A DNA stretch of 64,000 nt from Strobilurus pachycystidiatus (taxonomy: Eukaryota; Basidiomycota; Agaricomycetes; Agaricales; Physalacriaceae): positions 62,001-126,000 of the forward strand of contig JAHLMK010000008.1 in assembly GCA_019915135.1 (NCBI GenBank). The letters run 5' to 3'. Positions 12,175-23,256 of the stretch are shown one piece after another (position 1 is the stretch's first letter; each line of letters begins with the position of its first letter). The translations under genes and the position numbers were made by a program. The notes beneath the pieces were generated by a model. The model had not been told where the DNA came from and did no database searches. It saw nothing but the letters and a program-made list of their open reading frames with translations.

Positions 12175-15100
12175 AAACTACTTCTTGTGACACTTTTGAC
12201 CAAGTCTTTTGGTCCTAATCTCATTGAGAACGGAAATAGTGTAAGAAGAGTGTCAATGCCAAACTGAGATTATGTTACAGCTATTCTCCTGTCTCAGCAT
12301 GTATTCTCACATCAATTTTTAGGGATTCTCCACCATATTGACTCAGCGGATGGTCTCTGTTATCTTACAAGGCTGCCAAAGAGCTCACTCAATGTGATAG
12401 GCATACAAACAGTGCCAAATGTGTCCTGGTGTTTGGAACCACTAGTATTAGAGCCAAACATGTTATTTCCGTTGACTACATGGCGGGAAAATACATGAGA
12501 GTGGTAGAGATATGCGGCCCGCCCTTGAAAATGGAATAGTCGATAAGTACCCTAAGCAACTGCGCCGTTCTCTTAGGCGGGTAGCCGGCATAACGGTGAG
12601 AACGGGCGGACCGGTGTAGAAGCGACGTGAGTCTCGACTAACGATGGCGACATTCGTGCCAGAGTGGGGTGGCAATGCGAAGCCCCTCGTTGGAGGGCTG
12701 ACCGTCGCGTCAATACAGACCTACTGAGAGGCAACCATAGCGAATGGACACGCCAGTTTTGAGAAAGAAAAGCACACCTGAAATGGGCGCCCGTCCCCAA
12801 ACGCGCGCCCTGCTCGTGCCGATGAACCCCGCCCGTTCCCCATCCGTCGGCGGGGCGGGGCGACGCGTCGAGTCGTCGCCGCAAGTGTCGTCCAGGTCGC
12901 CGTCCAGGCCTTCGTTGTCCTGCTGCAGCCCCAAGAGCGGCTTGGGATGCGTGCCGCCACGTTGGTGGGGCGTCGTGGTGGCATGCGTCTAGCAAGCGAG
13001 AAGGCGAGCGACAGTGGCGAGGGCTTACGTCTCGCGCAGATCTGGATCTACGGATAAGATTAGCATCGTGACAAGATGCGCCGATGAACAGCTAGCGTAC
13101 CCAACGGAAAGGAAGAGAAATGCACCGTGAATGGGCGCCGTCTCCGGCCCAGCCAATGATACGTAGGGTTACTGCGGAGCCGTCGTTAGTACATTTTCCT
13201 CTATGTCGAGTCGTCGTACTCGTCCTGCAAATTCGGTATCAGCAGAGCCGGCTCACTCTGACCATAGTCTTTAGGCTGACGCGTCGCCAAGGAGTGCCAA
13301 CAATGCAAGAATGACTGCTGCTCTGGTGGTAGAGAAGGTGACGCGGTCATGGGGCGTAGGCAGCGTGAAATACAGCTGCAGATAGCGCCAATGATGGGGT
13401 GTAGGCACAAGAGAGGGGGGGACGCGATGGCGACGAGTAGCAGGCGGTCGTCTTCGTGGCGTAGGACGGCTCGCCTTTGAAAACCGTACAACAGATAAGA
13501 ACTCTTATCTGATGCATGATTTTTGGGGGCGGGGGTCTGGGCAACGACTGGGAGTGGGTAGAAGATACGGACATCGCGCAGGTGGATGCAACTACCGCGT
13601 CGGTCGAGAGGTGGGGTGCACAGGAGACGGACAAAGTTACATCGGCGTACATCCAAATCTACGCAAATATCAGTATGGCAAACGGATACGCCACTGCGAA
13701 GCTGGCCTATCGATTCAAAAGACGTATCTTGCCATGGACGCCCGCCTCCAGGCAGCTCGCCCAACTCAAACCGACGCACGCTCCCATCCACCAGTGCTGC
13801 GGGGCATCTCTCCAGCGTCGGCGCAGTCGTCCATCAGCCCGTGGAAGGCGTCGTCGCCGTCCTGCGAGCCCAAAACCGGTTTGGCTGCGAGCTTGGTGGG
13901 GCTTACGCATCCGTGTTCGTTTCCATGCAAAAGGAATCCATCGCAGCCGTGTTGCAAACTGCACGGGCGCGACAGCGGCGTGCCTCGGATGAATGCACGC
14001 GCGACTTGTGAGAGCAAGTCGTGGTAAGAGGCCAAGTATATTAGCAGAACCCTTGGCTGGATCGGGATCCAGAGGCAAGCGGGTCGGTGGCTGTGCTTGG
14101 ACTCTTGATCCGCTACCAATCCCATCCCCAACAGATTCGGATCCACTTGTAACCACCATTGTGTACCCTACGCCACGGGCCCCTCCTCGCGCCTCCGCGC
14201 CGCCTCAAACTACGCACCCTCCGCCTCCGCGAGCTTCGTAACGCCTTCGCGAACGAAAAAAAAGGGTTGCTCATTCCGAACCCCGTCCTGTTGGGCACCG
14301 CGCTCCGTGTACGACTCAGCGACACCGTCCGGCCTCCCGTCTCATTCCCCGCCTTTACTTCCACAGCTCTCTCGGACTGCTCCTTCGGATACGACCGCTA
14401 CGGACATCGCCCCGCCTCCCCGGTCATCACACAGCACCGACTTCTGCTGGGATTTTTCCCGCCGCCGGACGCGCGGCCTCGACAACTTGTTTTCCGATAT
14501 GTACACAGCGCCTCCGCGCAAGGTCTGCCTCTGCGACCTCCAGCCCGACTTAGCGCCTCTGCCTTCTTTGCAAACCAGTCCACTCTCGTTACGCCTCCGC
14601 GAACTCTAAGTGCTCGTCATCCGCCCGTTCGGCCCACCATGGACCTCCGCTGCTGCGATCCCCCCGCCGGCAAAGCGCCTCTGTGCAAGCCAAGCGCCAG
14701 CTCGCCCCCTCTGCGACCGCCAGCACACGTTTTTCTAGAGATTGGCTTCGGTGGATGCACACTGCATGTCTTTGTCAATGATTGAATCCACCTCATTTGG
14801 CCTCCGCGGTATCTACTCTCGTGGTTTTATGTTTGAATCTTCATAAATTTTATCTCCATGACATCCGCCGCCCCGCCCCACCCCGTCTGAAAATACCCCG
14901 GTCCTGAGATCTTTTTCGTTGGCTTGGAACTGTACAGTTATCGGGATTGATGACGTCAGTTGGCGGGCCGATTCCGATCGTTCAACGCCGCAGCAAGAAG
15001 ATCAACAGCATGGAGCGCATCTGCCCGTTGTCGCCTGAACGGATGCGCTGACCCGTGTGCTCCGCAGAATGGTTAATACTTGAGTGCGGCCTGTGGTGTT

Positions 15101-16600
15101 GATCAATGCTACACACATCAAAAAGCAACCGAGCGTTATCTATGACCTCAATGTTTGACCTGAACAACAATCTATCCACTTCCCAACAACCCAGTAGACT
15201 ACGTACATGGGCGACCAACTATAGGTCGGTTTCGGGGCCCCGCGCCCCTGACTTGGCAGCGAGAGAGGCTGGCGGACCTTCTTAAAAGTGGAGATATCCT
15301 CTGGCTAACTCAGTTGTTGAGGTGGAAGCCTCGAGCTCGCCCGATCGAAGGGCTTCCACAAGCGGCCGTTCCTCAATGGGACCTTGTGCCGTCATCTACC
15401 TACCTACCTACTTACCACCCTCCGCACCCGCGGACGACAACGCCGTCGAACACGTTCGGATCCCTGCTCTAGACGCCGCCGTACACGAGCCCGACACTCT
15501 GCTCGCCCCAAGACCGCGCCCAGGCCATGCTACTCACCAGCTCCCACCCCGAGGACGATGGCGAGCGCGGACGACGCAGGATTTTGACACCAGAGTTCCC
15601 CGGGATGTAGAGCGGGAGGTATAGCGAGGGCTCGCTGACGAGAATGGGGCGCTTGTCTGTGCACAACGGCGGCAACACTTGCCTCGGCAGCCGCATCCCG
15701 CCCAACGACGACGGAGGGATCGGGACCTCGACGAATTTGACCTCAGACATCGACGGGATGTGAAGGAGAGTGTCAAGCGATGGTGGGATGAGGAGGTGGG
15801 TGTGCCTTGATGCGCACAGCGTCCAGCACGCTCAGAAACTTTTAGTGCGTCGCTCTTGCATATTGGTCGATAGGCACTCTTCCTGAAATTTCCGCCAATT
15901 TCTCCCATAGTCATCTTCCGCCGGGTCCGGCAAATCAGTAATGTGTCCTGACTTCGAAGGATATCTATCCGATAACTCGAGAATCCAGTGCTTTTGCGTC
16001 ACCTCAACAAATCCTGTGCTCGGGAAACTTCTTGCGGCCAGTACGCTGTGGAACAACTCTCCGGAGCTCATTACAATGTTTGCTGTTTCTTACTACCTGT
16101 ACTCATACCTCCAGTCGCCGTTGTCATCTTCCGAACGCCATGCTGTGGCTAGTGAAGAGCCGTATCTTTGTTCTACCTTCACTGCACGGGTTCGCGACAC
16201 TGCTCCCGAAGCAATACGTCTCCGGTTCAGTGCTGTTGAATCGATGCCTTGGGAAGCAGCTGTCCCTTTTTCGGTGTGCAGTAATCGAGGACCGCAGGGA
16301 TCATCTGTAGAAGTCAGTGTGCAACCCATGGACAGGAGTTTGAATTATCAATGAAACATCATCTTCTCCAGGTATCGGTATGTTCATCGAGTCCGCGGAA
16401 TCACTTCGCGAAGGATAATTGATACTGTAATGTAACCGCGAGAAGGTCAGCCTGTAATCAGCGATTTCGGGCTCTTCCAATGTTAGTTCGATGTCTCACA
16501 TGATGCGTGTCAGTCCTGAGCATACCTTCCAGAAAATACCTCACAATCTCCCTCTCTCGACCACGATCTTCTACCAGATCCATTGCTGAATCAATCGTGG
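12175..16600. other. Non-genic interval after the array, with degenerate duplicated segments
   Basis: No gene here can be supported. Open frames are GC-rich, overlap in several frames and show no domain. Two minus-strand segments look like remains of one duplicated sequence. Around 12850-12975 a frame reads KPLLGLQQDNEGLDGDLDDT, and around 13797-13912 another reads KPVLGSQDGDDAFHGLMDDC. Each is preceded by PT(N/K)-V/L-AA and followed on the same strand by acidic sequence. A GGCGCCCAT..GCA..TTTCTC block also occurs near both 12785 and 13125. About 14150-14720 is rich in CCTCCGCGAAC-type words. The source of these relics is unknown. Confidence 0.4.
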
Positions 16601-16859
16601 GCTACGTTCTACGAGACTGGCTCGTGGCCGTGTCGTGTTTGGCGGCGGTCCGCGTCGAGATTTTGACACGCAAGCAAAGCGTTTGAGGGCTTCCTGTCAA
16701 GATGGTGCGCGGCGTGAATACTCAATCAGTGCGCGAAGTCTGTTTGCAGATGTTAACAATACCGACACTGCCTTGCTGACCTGTTGTGGTCGTTCTTCCC
16801 CATTATCCTTGTGTCTGGATCGCCGTTCGATACAGCGCGTAACGATTTGGCGCTATTGT

Positions 16860-17430
16860 AGGGACTTTTGGAACTCTTACGAACCAGAACGTCTTTACAT
16901 GCAGCCCAACTGCTCTAACGAGGTTCATGCTGTGGTGTCGTTTGTCGACGAAGTCTTCTCCGGCAACGATGAGGTTGCAATAAACAATGTCAAGGAAGTG
17001 TTAGGCTTGGGAAAAGTAACTCACGTCGACGACGTTGCCGCCGCGAGTAGATTCTCTTCTTCTGGCACTACTTGACCAGTTCCCTGACGACATTCGATTT
17101 CATGGCCCCTGTCACACTAGCAGGAGCCTGACAGCGACAACAACCTAACGTTTTTCGCTTTCTGAGATGCTACAGTGGAAGTCGATGCCAACGGCACAGC
17201 CGCGCCCGCGACTGGGTGGGGTCTCTCTTACGCACTACAGGCCTATGCGAGCTTTTTCCAAGAGGCGTACCGGATTGCTCGTGGTGACAGAGAGTATGTT
17301 GCTTTGCCCTTGAATACTCCTAAATTGTGCATTAGCGGGAGGTTCGGAAGTCATGACATCCCGAATACCATTAACATAACAATCGACGACTGGCAGTGCT
17401 CTTGGTCTTGGCTTCAGTTCGTACTCGTGA
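16860..17430 (+). pseudogene. Remnant of an S28-family serine carboxypeptidase
   Basis: Two stretches match the C-terminal half of fungal S28 peptidases (PF05577; secreted lysosomal Pro-X carboxypeptidase-like enzymes). The first (about 16860-17050) reads DFWNSYEPERLYMQPNCS, then VHAVVSFVDEVFSGN and GLGKVTHVDDVAAA. The second (about 17150-17420) reads EVDANGTAAPATGWGLSYAL, then ASFFQEAY and NITIDDWQ. Between them the expected TFFxFCDA motif reads TFFAF-stop-DA, so the Cys codon is TGA. Frame also changes after DVAAA and after the SWSW region. The catalytic Ser region and signal peptide expected upstream were not found. It is a decayed fragment; the family assignment rests on motif recognition. 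Confidence 0.65.
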
Positions 17431-17725
17431 TTTTTGAGAACAAGTTCACTGACGTTGTCGCACAGGTGCAATGAAGTTGGCTGGCTCCAGGTATGCAGCA
17501 ACAGAAGTCAATGAGTTCCTGAATCTTCTTCTGCTTAGACTGGTGCCCCAAAGCCTAAAGGGCCAGCGCACCGTTGTCTCCAGTCTCGTCGATGCGAGCT
17601 GTGAGAAGGTGATCATAAGTAGCTGCTGGTATATTCTCAGTGTTCAGATACTGACGTCTGTTGATACTTGTTCTCGTGTACTTTCGCGGACTCACACTCT
17701 CCGGATATCGAAGAGACGAATGCAA

Positions 17726-17751
17726 GGTATGGCGGAAGCTTCCGCCATACC
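17726..17751. repeat. Perfect 26-bp palindrome centred on AAGCTT
   Basis: GGTATGGCGGAAG is followed directly by its exact reverse complement, with no loop. It lies just downstream of the S28 remnant in non-coding sequence and is followed by a CGACGGACGACCGACGAC stretch. It could be a dimeric protein-binding site, a hairpin from a mobile element end, or chance. No flanking target-site duplication was seen. Confidence 0.9.
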
Positions 17752-18289
17752 CAATTCATGCTTTTACTAGTACTCGACGGACGACCGACGACGGACCGCG
17801 ATTGATTTAAGGGAAATCGCCGTCGCCGCGTCAGATCTCCTCCAAATCACCGCGACAACTTCTGTGATAGAGCCCCGCGAACATTAGTGACACGTACAAC
17901 TGCATAGGAATTGCCACGACCCGGTTGGGCACAAGTAGCCGTGCACTATCAGGCCTTGAACGAAGCAACACAATCTGCAAAAGCAGGCGCAACGTAGTAG
18001 TACTACTTGCGAGACTTCCCAACCGCAAGCCAAGACGTCAGCCTCGATCGTTGTCCGAAACTCGCTGTCCAGCGCAAAGCAACGCTTACATGTACCGCCG
18101 GAGACCCACATCAGCAAGCAGAGTTCTAGTACAGCAATTCAAAATCGTCAATTGTGGAGTTCTACAGTCCACGCCCTTATCTAGTTGTCATTACTTTTGC
18201 ACGCACAATGAAAGGACCATTGTAGATACTCTAGAGACGATTTCTTGCGCATCGAACACAGGCTTCCATCTGACACCCCCGACAGACCT
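17752..18289. other. Intergenic interval, no gene seen
   Basis: Short overlapping open frames occur on both strands and none carries a recognisable motif. Nothing here looks like a tRNA or other structured RNA gene. Confidence 0.5.
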
Positions 18290-19450
18290 TAGATAACAAT
18301 CAGTACAGGTAAAATTTCGACGCCGGTGAGATACGTACCAAAATAAAATCTCGCAGATAGTGGCGACACTCCTCACAGTAAGCTCCTCCATTTCTCCTAC
18401 GGTGCACGTCGCAGTCGTGATTGGCGCGGAGATAATCGACACGCTGTTGGACTTCTCGCTGTACCACTTGAGGTGCGACACGGGGTCCCATCTCGTTCAC
18501 CACTCGTCGTTCGACAACCTGGACCAAGCGATTCCCACCCCACTGCTCGCACTGTCAGGTCTTCCACAATGCGGCGCACAGGTAGGCATCTGCACGTCAT
18601 ATGGTAGCAGCCGGTATCCAGCTCGATAACGTCCTGGCAGTTTGGACACGTTTGCCAGTGCTGCTCCGCCGCAAGGGCGCGAACGCCGAGAGTAATGGCG
18701 TCTTCTGGACAGCGTGATCCAAAATGAGACTGCTGCTTGCAACGAGGACAGACGACAGTCAGGCAGTCAGCGCAGCGCATGTCGAAAGTTTGATTGACGG
18801 ATGAGCCCAAAAACCTCAACAGGTAGGGACGGGGCAGTATACGCGATCCTTGGAAAGAGTCCCGTACTCTCTCGCTTTCGCCTGGAAAGATGTACGAAGC
18901 TGGCCGGGGAGGAGAAGAAGAAAGACGGGCTCCGGTATAGGCTGGTTGCAGCAGCGGGGCGGATAGAGCGACTCGTCGGTGGTACACGCTCTGGTGAGGT
19001 CATTCAGGCATCCGCGACAATATCGATCTTGGCAAGGTGCGAGGACGCTGAGGGTGATGTGAATGCAATCCCCGCAGATAACGCAGGTGATCAGGGCAAT
19101 GGATCGCCAGCCACTCGATGACGGCGTACCGACATGTAAGACGTCGGGCGGTGCTGCAATGGCCCTCGCCGTCCTACTCTCACCATGAGTCACCCTATCG
19201 ACGGATAAACGAGAAAAGTACCTGGAAATAAACGCGGGATTCTCGACCAAGCGCTGTGCGACTGTCTGCTCCCTGTAACACCATTGAGATCCTATACGGA
19301 CATATGAAAAACCACTCACTGGCTGACAATCCCGCAAAGTAGTTCACGTCTTCCGTTACGTCTCGACGAACCCTAGAGATCGGGGTCCAAGCAAGCCTTG
19401 CGCCAGATGCTCGCAGGGTTTGTCGAGGCGAAGACGCATACAGAGAGTCA
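18290..19450 (-). pseudogene. Broken RBR-type (RING-IBR-RING) E3 ubiquitin ligase
   Basis: Reading down the minus strand, RING1 appears as CVICGD..HI..APCQDRYCRGCL..LYPPRCC (about 19100-18930). The IBR region follows (YCPVPTC, then MRCADCLTVVCPRCKQQSH and FGSRCPED, about 18850-18710). RING2 starts CPNCQDVIELDTGCYHMTCRC (about 18650-18590), keeping the Cys that corresponds to the catalytic position. A helical tail ending in CDVH..NGGAYCEECRHYLRDFIL (about 18530-18340) matches the end of fungal RBR proteins. Three lesions are visible. One base is missing after CPVPTC, where the frame moves from the RING1 frame to the IBR frame near 18826. About 14 nt are missing after TCRC, removing an expected Phe-Cys zinc ligand. 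A TGA stands where WKTC normally has Cys. No splice sites rescue these. The parent gene would have transferred ubiquitin to substrates. Confidence 0.75.
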
Positions 19451-19499
19451 GTCGCTATCGCTATATCGCGAACCGTCCCCCTCAGCAGTAGCACTCATC

Positions 19500-21000
19500 T
19501 TGCAACCCCTTCACCCCGTGTGGGAGTCAAGAGTGAGGGGCGGGGACATTTCGAGAGAAAAGGGATGGAAGATGACCCGGAGTCATGAGGAAGAGGAGGG
19601 GACCGTCGGGGGCAACTTCTGAACTGATGCGTCAGATACCTACAAGAGACCTCCCACGTCTGTACCAGGCAACAAAGTTGTAGCGGATGCCAGATGTCCG
19701 TAGGCCCAGAGGCGCGAAGGGAGATAACACCGATTCCAAGCGGATTCGCCAACGCGAAGAGAGCACAACCTGGAATGTCGTCCATTTCTCTGCGCCTTTT
19801 CCGGTGTTTGCCTGATAGCAAAGTGAGTCCGAGGACCAGGCTAGCAGGTTCAGACACACCTCGTTGCCAATGTGATCGCCACGATGATGTTCCATTCTAA
19901 CATAGGACCAAGTGGCAGCGAACCAGAAACCGCATATGGGTTGTCGGGAAAAGTCCTTTGTGCTCGCCCAGGGTGCGGGACGCCTAACAAGAATGTATGT
20001 CAGTCCAAGCCGGAGCATGGTAGAGGCCAGAGAGACGCACCCCGAGTTGACTGCCGATAGCTCTCCATCTCATGGCGCCGTACTGCTCCTTCGCCGTTTT
20101 GCGACAAACACAAGCTATCGTCTGCCGCCACTCCGAGGTTCCGAGTCGTTGGTCGCCGTCGTCATCGTTCTGTCGTTGGTCGTCGTCGTCGTCAGAAAGC
20201 AAGGCAGCTCGGATATTCGGCGCTGAAGCCGTCATCCGGCCGGGCCGCTTACCGGTACCTCGCAAGGATCCCGGCAACTTGAATCTCTACACTTCCTTCC
20301 TCCCTCGATGCATACTGAGGCGGGTCCGACCTACTCATAAATGGACACGAGTGATGGGCCTTTTGACTCCATGTGGTTACCGCCTGGTTGACTCCGCGGA
20401 ATATAGACGCTGGCATTCTCAAACTTCTGGTCTACTGTACTCTTATCTTCTCGTGGCCTCCCATGTCCTTTCTTGAAGCTGGCACTGCCGATGTCGCAAT
20501 GTTTTCTCTTGAGGTTTACTCCACATATCCATTTCTCAAGGAAGGGGAGCATCGGCAGTCTATTGAAGTGAGTCTTCATTTGTTGCGCGCCACTCTGCGG
20601 CACTGGAAGTCTTACTGAAGCGGGGATTGGAAGATTCACTTTCCCAGCGCGTCCGACTCGGCGTGCGCGCAACTCTCGAGTTTCATGTCCTCATTGGAGG
20701 GCATAGAAGTACATTCGTGCGCTGGCGGGCATTCGGGTCCTAGTCACGGTATGAGGGATTCAGAGAGGTTCCAAGTCGAGATGAAGGAAAAAACCCAGCT
20801 GAAAGCAACAGAGTGGCAACCACCGACTCAGAGTCCCCGCGGCGGAAATTCATAGACCACCCCAGAAACAAACTTACAAGTACTTACGCCACAGACTCTT
20901 TTGGGTGACTCTTGAGTTTCTGCGTCTTCGATTCCACCACCTTATCAGAGTACGATGAGCAATTTGGATATGGGAAAGTTTACAATAACATATGTTCTCT
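19500..21000. other. Intergenic interval, no supported gene
   Basis: The longest frames (minus 19632-20018, plus 20072-20476) overlap other frames, lack recognisable motifs and are not linked by convincing splice sites. They may be eroded sequence like the pseudogenes on either side. Confidence 0.45.
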
Positions 21001-21009
21001 ACATATCTA

Positions 21010-21850
21010 CGGTATGCCGGTATGCCCCCGGTAGCGAGACGTGCTAGATATATCTGAGTCTCTGCCAAAATTGTGAACCGCCCGTTCCCTGCAAACACCA
21101 TGTTCGCGGTGATGTATTCCATGAGTCGCCGACCCGTTGCAACTTGCCGTACGTTTGCTGTCGACGCGAACGTCCAAGAGCATCCAACGTGCCAGTGAGA
21201 ACAGGATTCGCTTCGGAGGAGAAGAGACTTGCCGTTAATGAACAAGGTCTCTATGTTTTCGAGACGCGTCTATGTCTCGTTCTCCTCATTCACATCAAAC
21301 ACGTATCTGCAGGTCACACAGCCTGGCTTCACCCAAACTGCCGATGGCGAACTTACATCGCACGGGGATAGTCTGAGTCACAGCAAGGAATCCGGTACGA
21401 CTACCAGTCTCAGTGCTGTACAGAAGATGGGCGAATTGACAGATGAGTCAAATGTATTTCACATACATCTATGCCGTCGATCCATCCGGAGAGAACGCAA
21501 TACCGTTTGGGAGGTGGAAGTTTTCCGCGACGACACAAAGAGATCCTGTCTTGGAATGACGGGTCCAAGCAATACACCTAGTCTGGAAATAGAGGAAGAG
21601 GACGTAAGTCCTAGATCCTCGGAGCGCGCCGCCTTCCCTGCTGCAGAAGATCACCTCGTCCGTCTCCGGCACGTATGGCCCCGGGCCTTCATGCACGAAT
21701 ACAAACGAGGAGTTCTCCGCGACCTGGTATCCCCGGAAAATTGCCCAAGATATCAAGGAAAGACGCGCTGAAGGCCTGAAATAACGGCGGGCTCGAGTTG
21801 GTGGGGTTGAAGTACTCCGCGGGGTCAAAGGCCGATTGTCTGAATGTCGC
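21010..21850 (-). pseudogene. Decayed fungal lactonohydrolase (gluconolactonase-like beta-propeller)
   Basis: The minus strand carries pieces of the fungal lactonohydrolase family in the right order but different frames. The N-terminal piece SAFDPAEYFNPTNSSPP, with SFLDILGNFPGI, lies at about 21742-21850. The piece VAENSSFVFVHEGPGPYVPE, then TDEVIFCSREGG, follows (21630-21735). Next is VVAENFHLPNGIAFSPDGST (21470-21535). The C-terminal TANMVFAGNGRFTILAETQIYLA lies at about 21040-21115. The roughly 150-residue middle of the propeller is absent. A frameshift separates the first two pieces, and an in-frame TAG follows FDVNEENET near 21275. An intact enzyme would hydrolyse sugar lactones, usually outside the cell. 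This copy cannot encode one. Confidence 0.7.
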
Positions 21851-22410
21851 GTTGGATCACGGCGAAGGAAGATGGGGGAACCATCTGCTCGTGGATCACA
21901 AAGAGGAAAGAGGCGACCGAGAAGTGGATGGACGTACAACCGTGTCTGGGGGGACGACCATGCCATGACGGTACTAACTGCACGTATGCGGGTAGCGCTA
22001 GACGTCATGTCGCAATACTTGGTGAGTGGAAAGAATATACCCCTGGTGAGGCTTGGAGGCTTGAGTTTAAAAATGAGGGTAGGCCAGTTGTGCGGCCACT
22101 CCTGTTTCTATGACCTATGTGTGATGCGTTGGTGACAGGATTGCAAAAGGAGCGTAAGCGCAGTGCACCTGTCTTGCGCCAAGTTCAGCTGATGTACGCT
22201 TGTCCCTCCTGAGCGAATACCCGTCCGGCGCAACCTTGACTATCGATGACAAGAAGGAGTTGCGGATCCATGCACATGAGATCAACAGATTTGCCTGTTT
22301 ACAACATGATGATTGGAGCGCACCTTCAAACCTTGCCTCTGTCCCTCTGGCAAAGTTTACCACCGCGTCGTAATCAGCTTCTCCAGTTCTGAAGCGTAAT
22401 GTACTGTGGC

Positions 22411-22605
22411 CTATATTTGGTACGCGCGTCCAGCCCTGCGGTTGCTCTTGAGGGGATGTGACATGCGTAAGTTGACGAACACGATCCACTTGAGGGTGCG
22501 CGGATCGAACATCTCGCCCTGCCCGCTAATCAACGCTTGTACCACCCGGTTATTTAGTTTCACGTCAAAGGTGGTCGAGCATTCTAGTAGCGCCAGAGTG
22601 TTCAA
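22411..22605 (-). pseudogene. Possible SMP-30/regucalcin-like fragment
   Basis: A 64-residue frame contains QALISGQGEMFDPRTLKWIV followed by FVNL. This resembles the first blade of SMP-30/gluconolactonase proteins (xLGEGPxYDPxTxxLxFVDI), with the acidic Gly-Glu and Asp-Pro positions kept. Downstream minus-strand frames down to about 22115 give no continuous propeller. It sits just upstream of the lactonohydrolase remnant on the same strand, so it could be a second eroded lactonase-type gene. The similarity is short and may be chance. Confidence 0.3.
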
Positions 22606-22619
22606 TCAATCAGCACTAT

Positions 22620-23256
22620 GAGATGTTGGAATGAGAGAATGCCGGGCGCGCAGAACGGGCGTGATCGCGTTGACGGCAGAGGCAATGTGCGACGCGGTAG
22701 CATGAGAGAGACGTACCTCCATGACATCTATGCGCATGGCAAAAGGTCAATCTGTGAAAAGTCTGCCGGCGTGGCGGTGCTCAGTTCGTTTTCCCTTTTC
22801 GTGTTGACTTCATGTTCCTGACTCGTCGTTTTGCGTCCTCGAGCCCTCGATTAAGAGATATACGCTCGATCATCAGTTGATACTCTGGTGTGAGCTTCAC
22901 GTGAAACGCTCATCGCCCAACTCAACACTTACACAGTAACTCGCTCAATCGATACCTGGTCCAAACGTAAAAAACGATAACTTGAATCTAGATTGGAGGA
23001 GAGTAAAAATTATGGCAGGAAGGTGAGAAGAATGTGACGTACCCTTGAGCAATGCCATGTCCTATGCACTCCTCCAATAAATTGACGATATCCAGAGATC
23101 TCGAGGTCTGGCAGGAGGCCCTGAGAGTACCCCACGTGATGCATGATAGGGTTGATTCCAACCGTGAGAAACAAGTTACACCTTGATTCCGCTCCTCCAC
23201 GATCTCACTGCGCTTCTGTTCCTCCCGCTTGCGGGACTTTCACGCGGAGAATCATC
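22620..23256. other. Intergenic interval upstream of the kinase-like gene
   Basis: No coding signal was found. The sequence becomes AT-richer toward 22950-23000. It should contain the promoter of the plus-strand kinase-like gene, but no clear TATA element stands out. Confidence 0.4.

Noticed and set aside
13201..13791. 196-codon minus-strand frame
   Set aside because: Overlaps several equally long frames on the other strand, has no motif and biased GC-rich composition; likely chance.
14159..14785. 208-codon plus-strand frame
   Set aside because: Composed of CCTCCGCGAAC-type repeats giving Pro/Arg/Ser-rich text with no motif.
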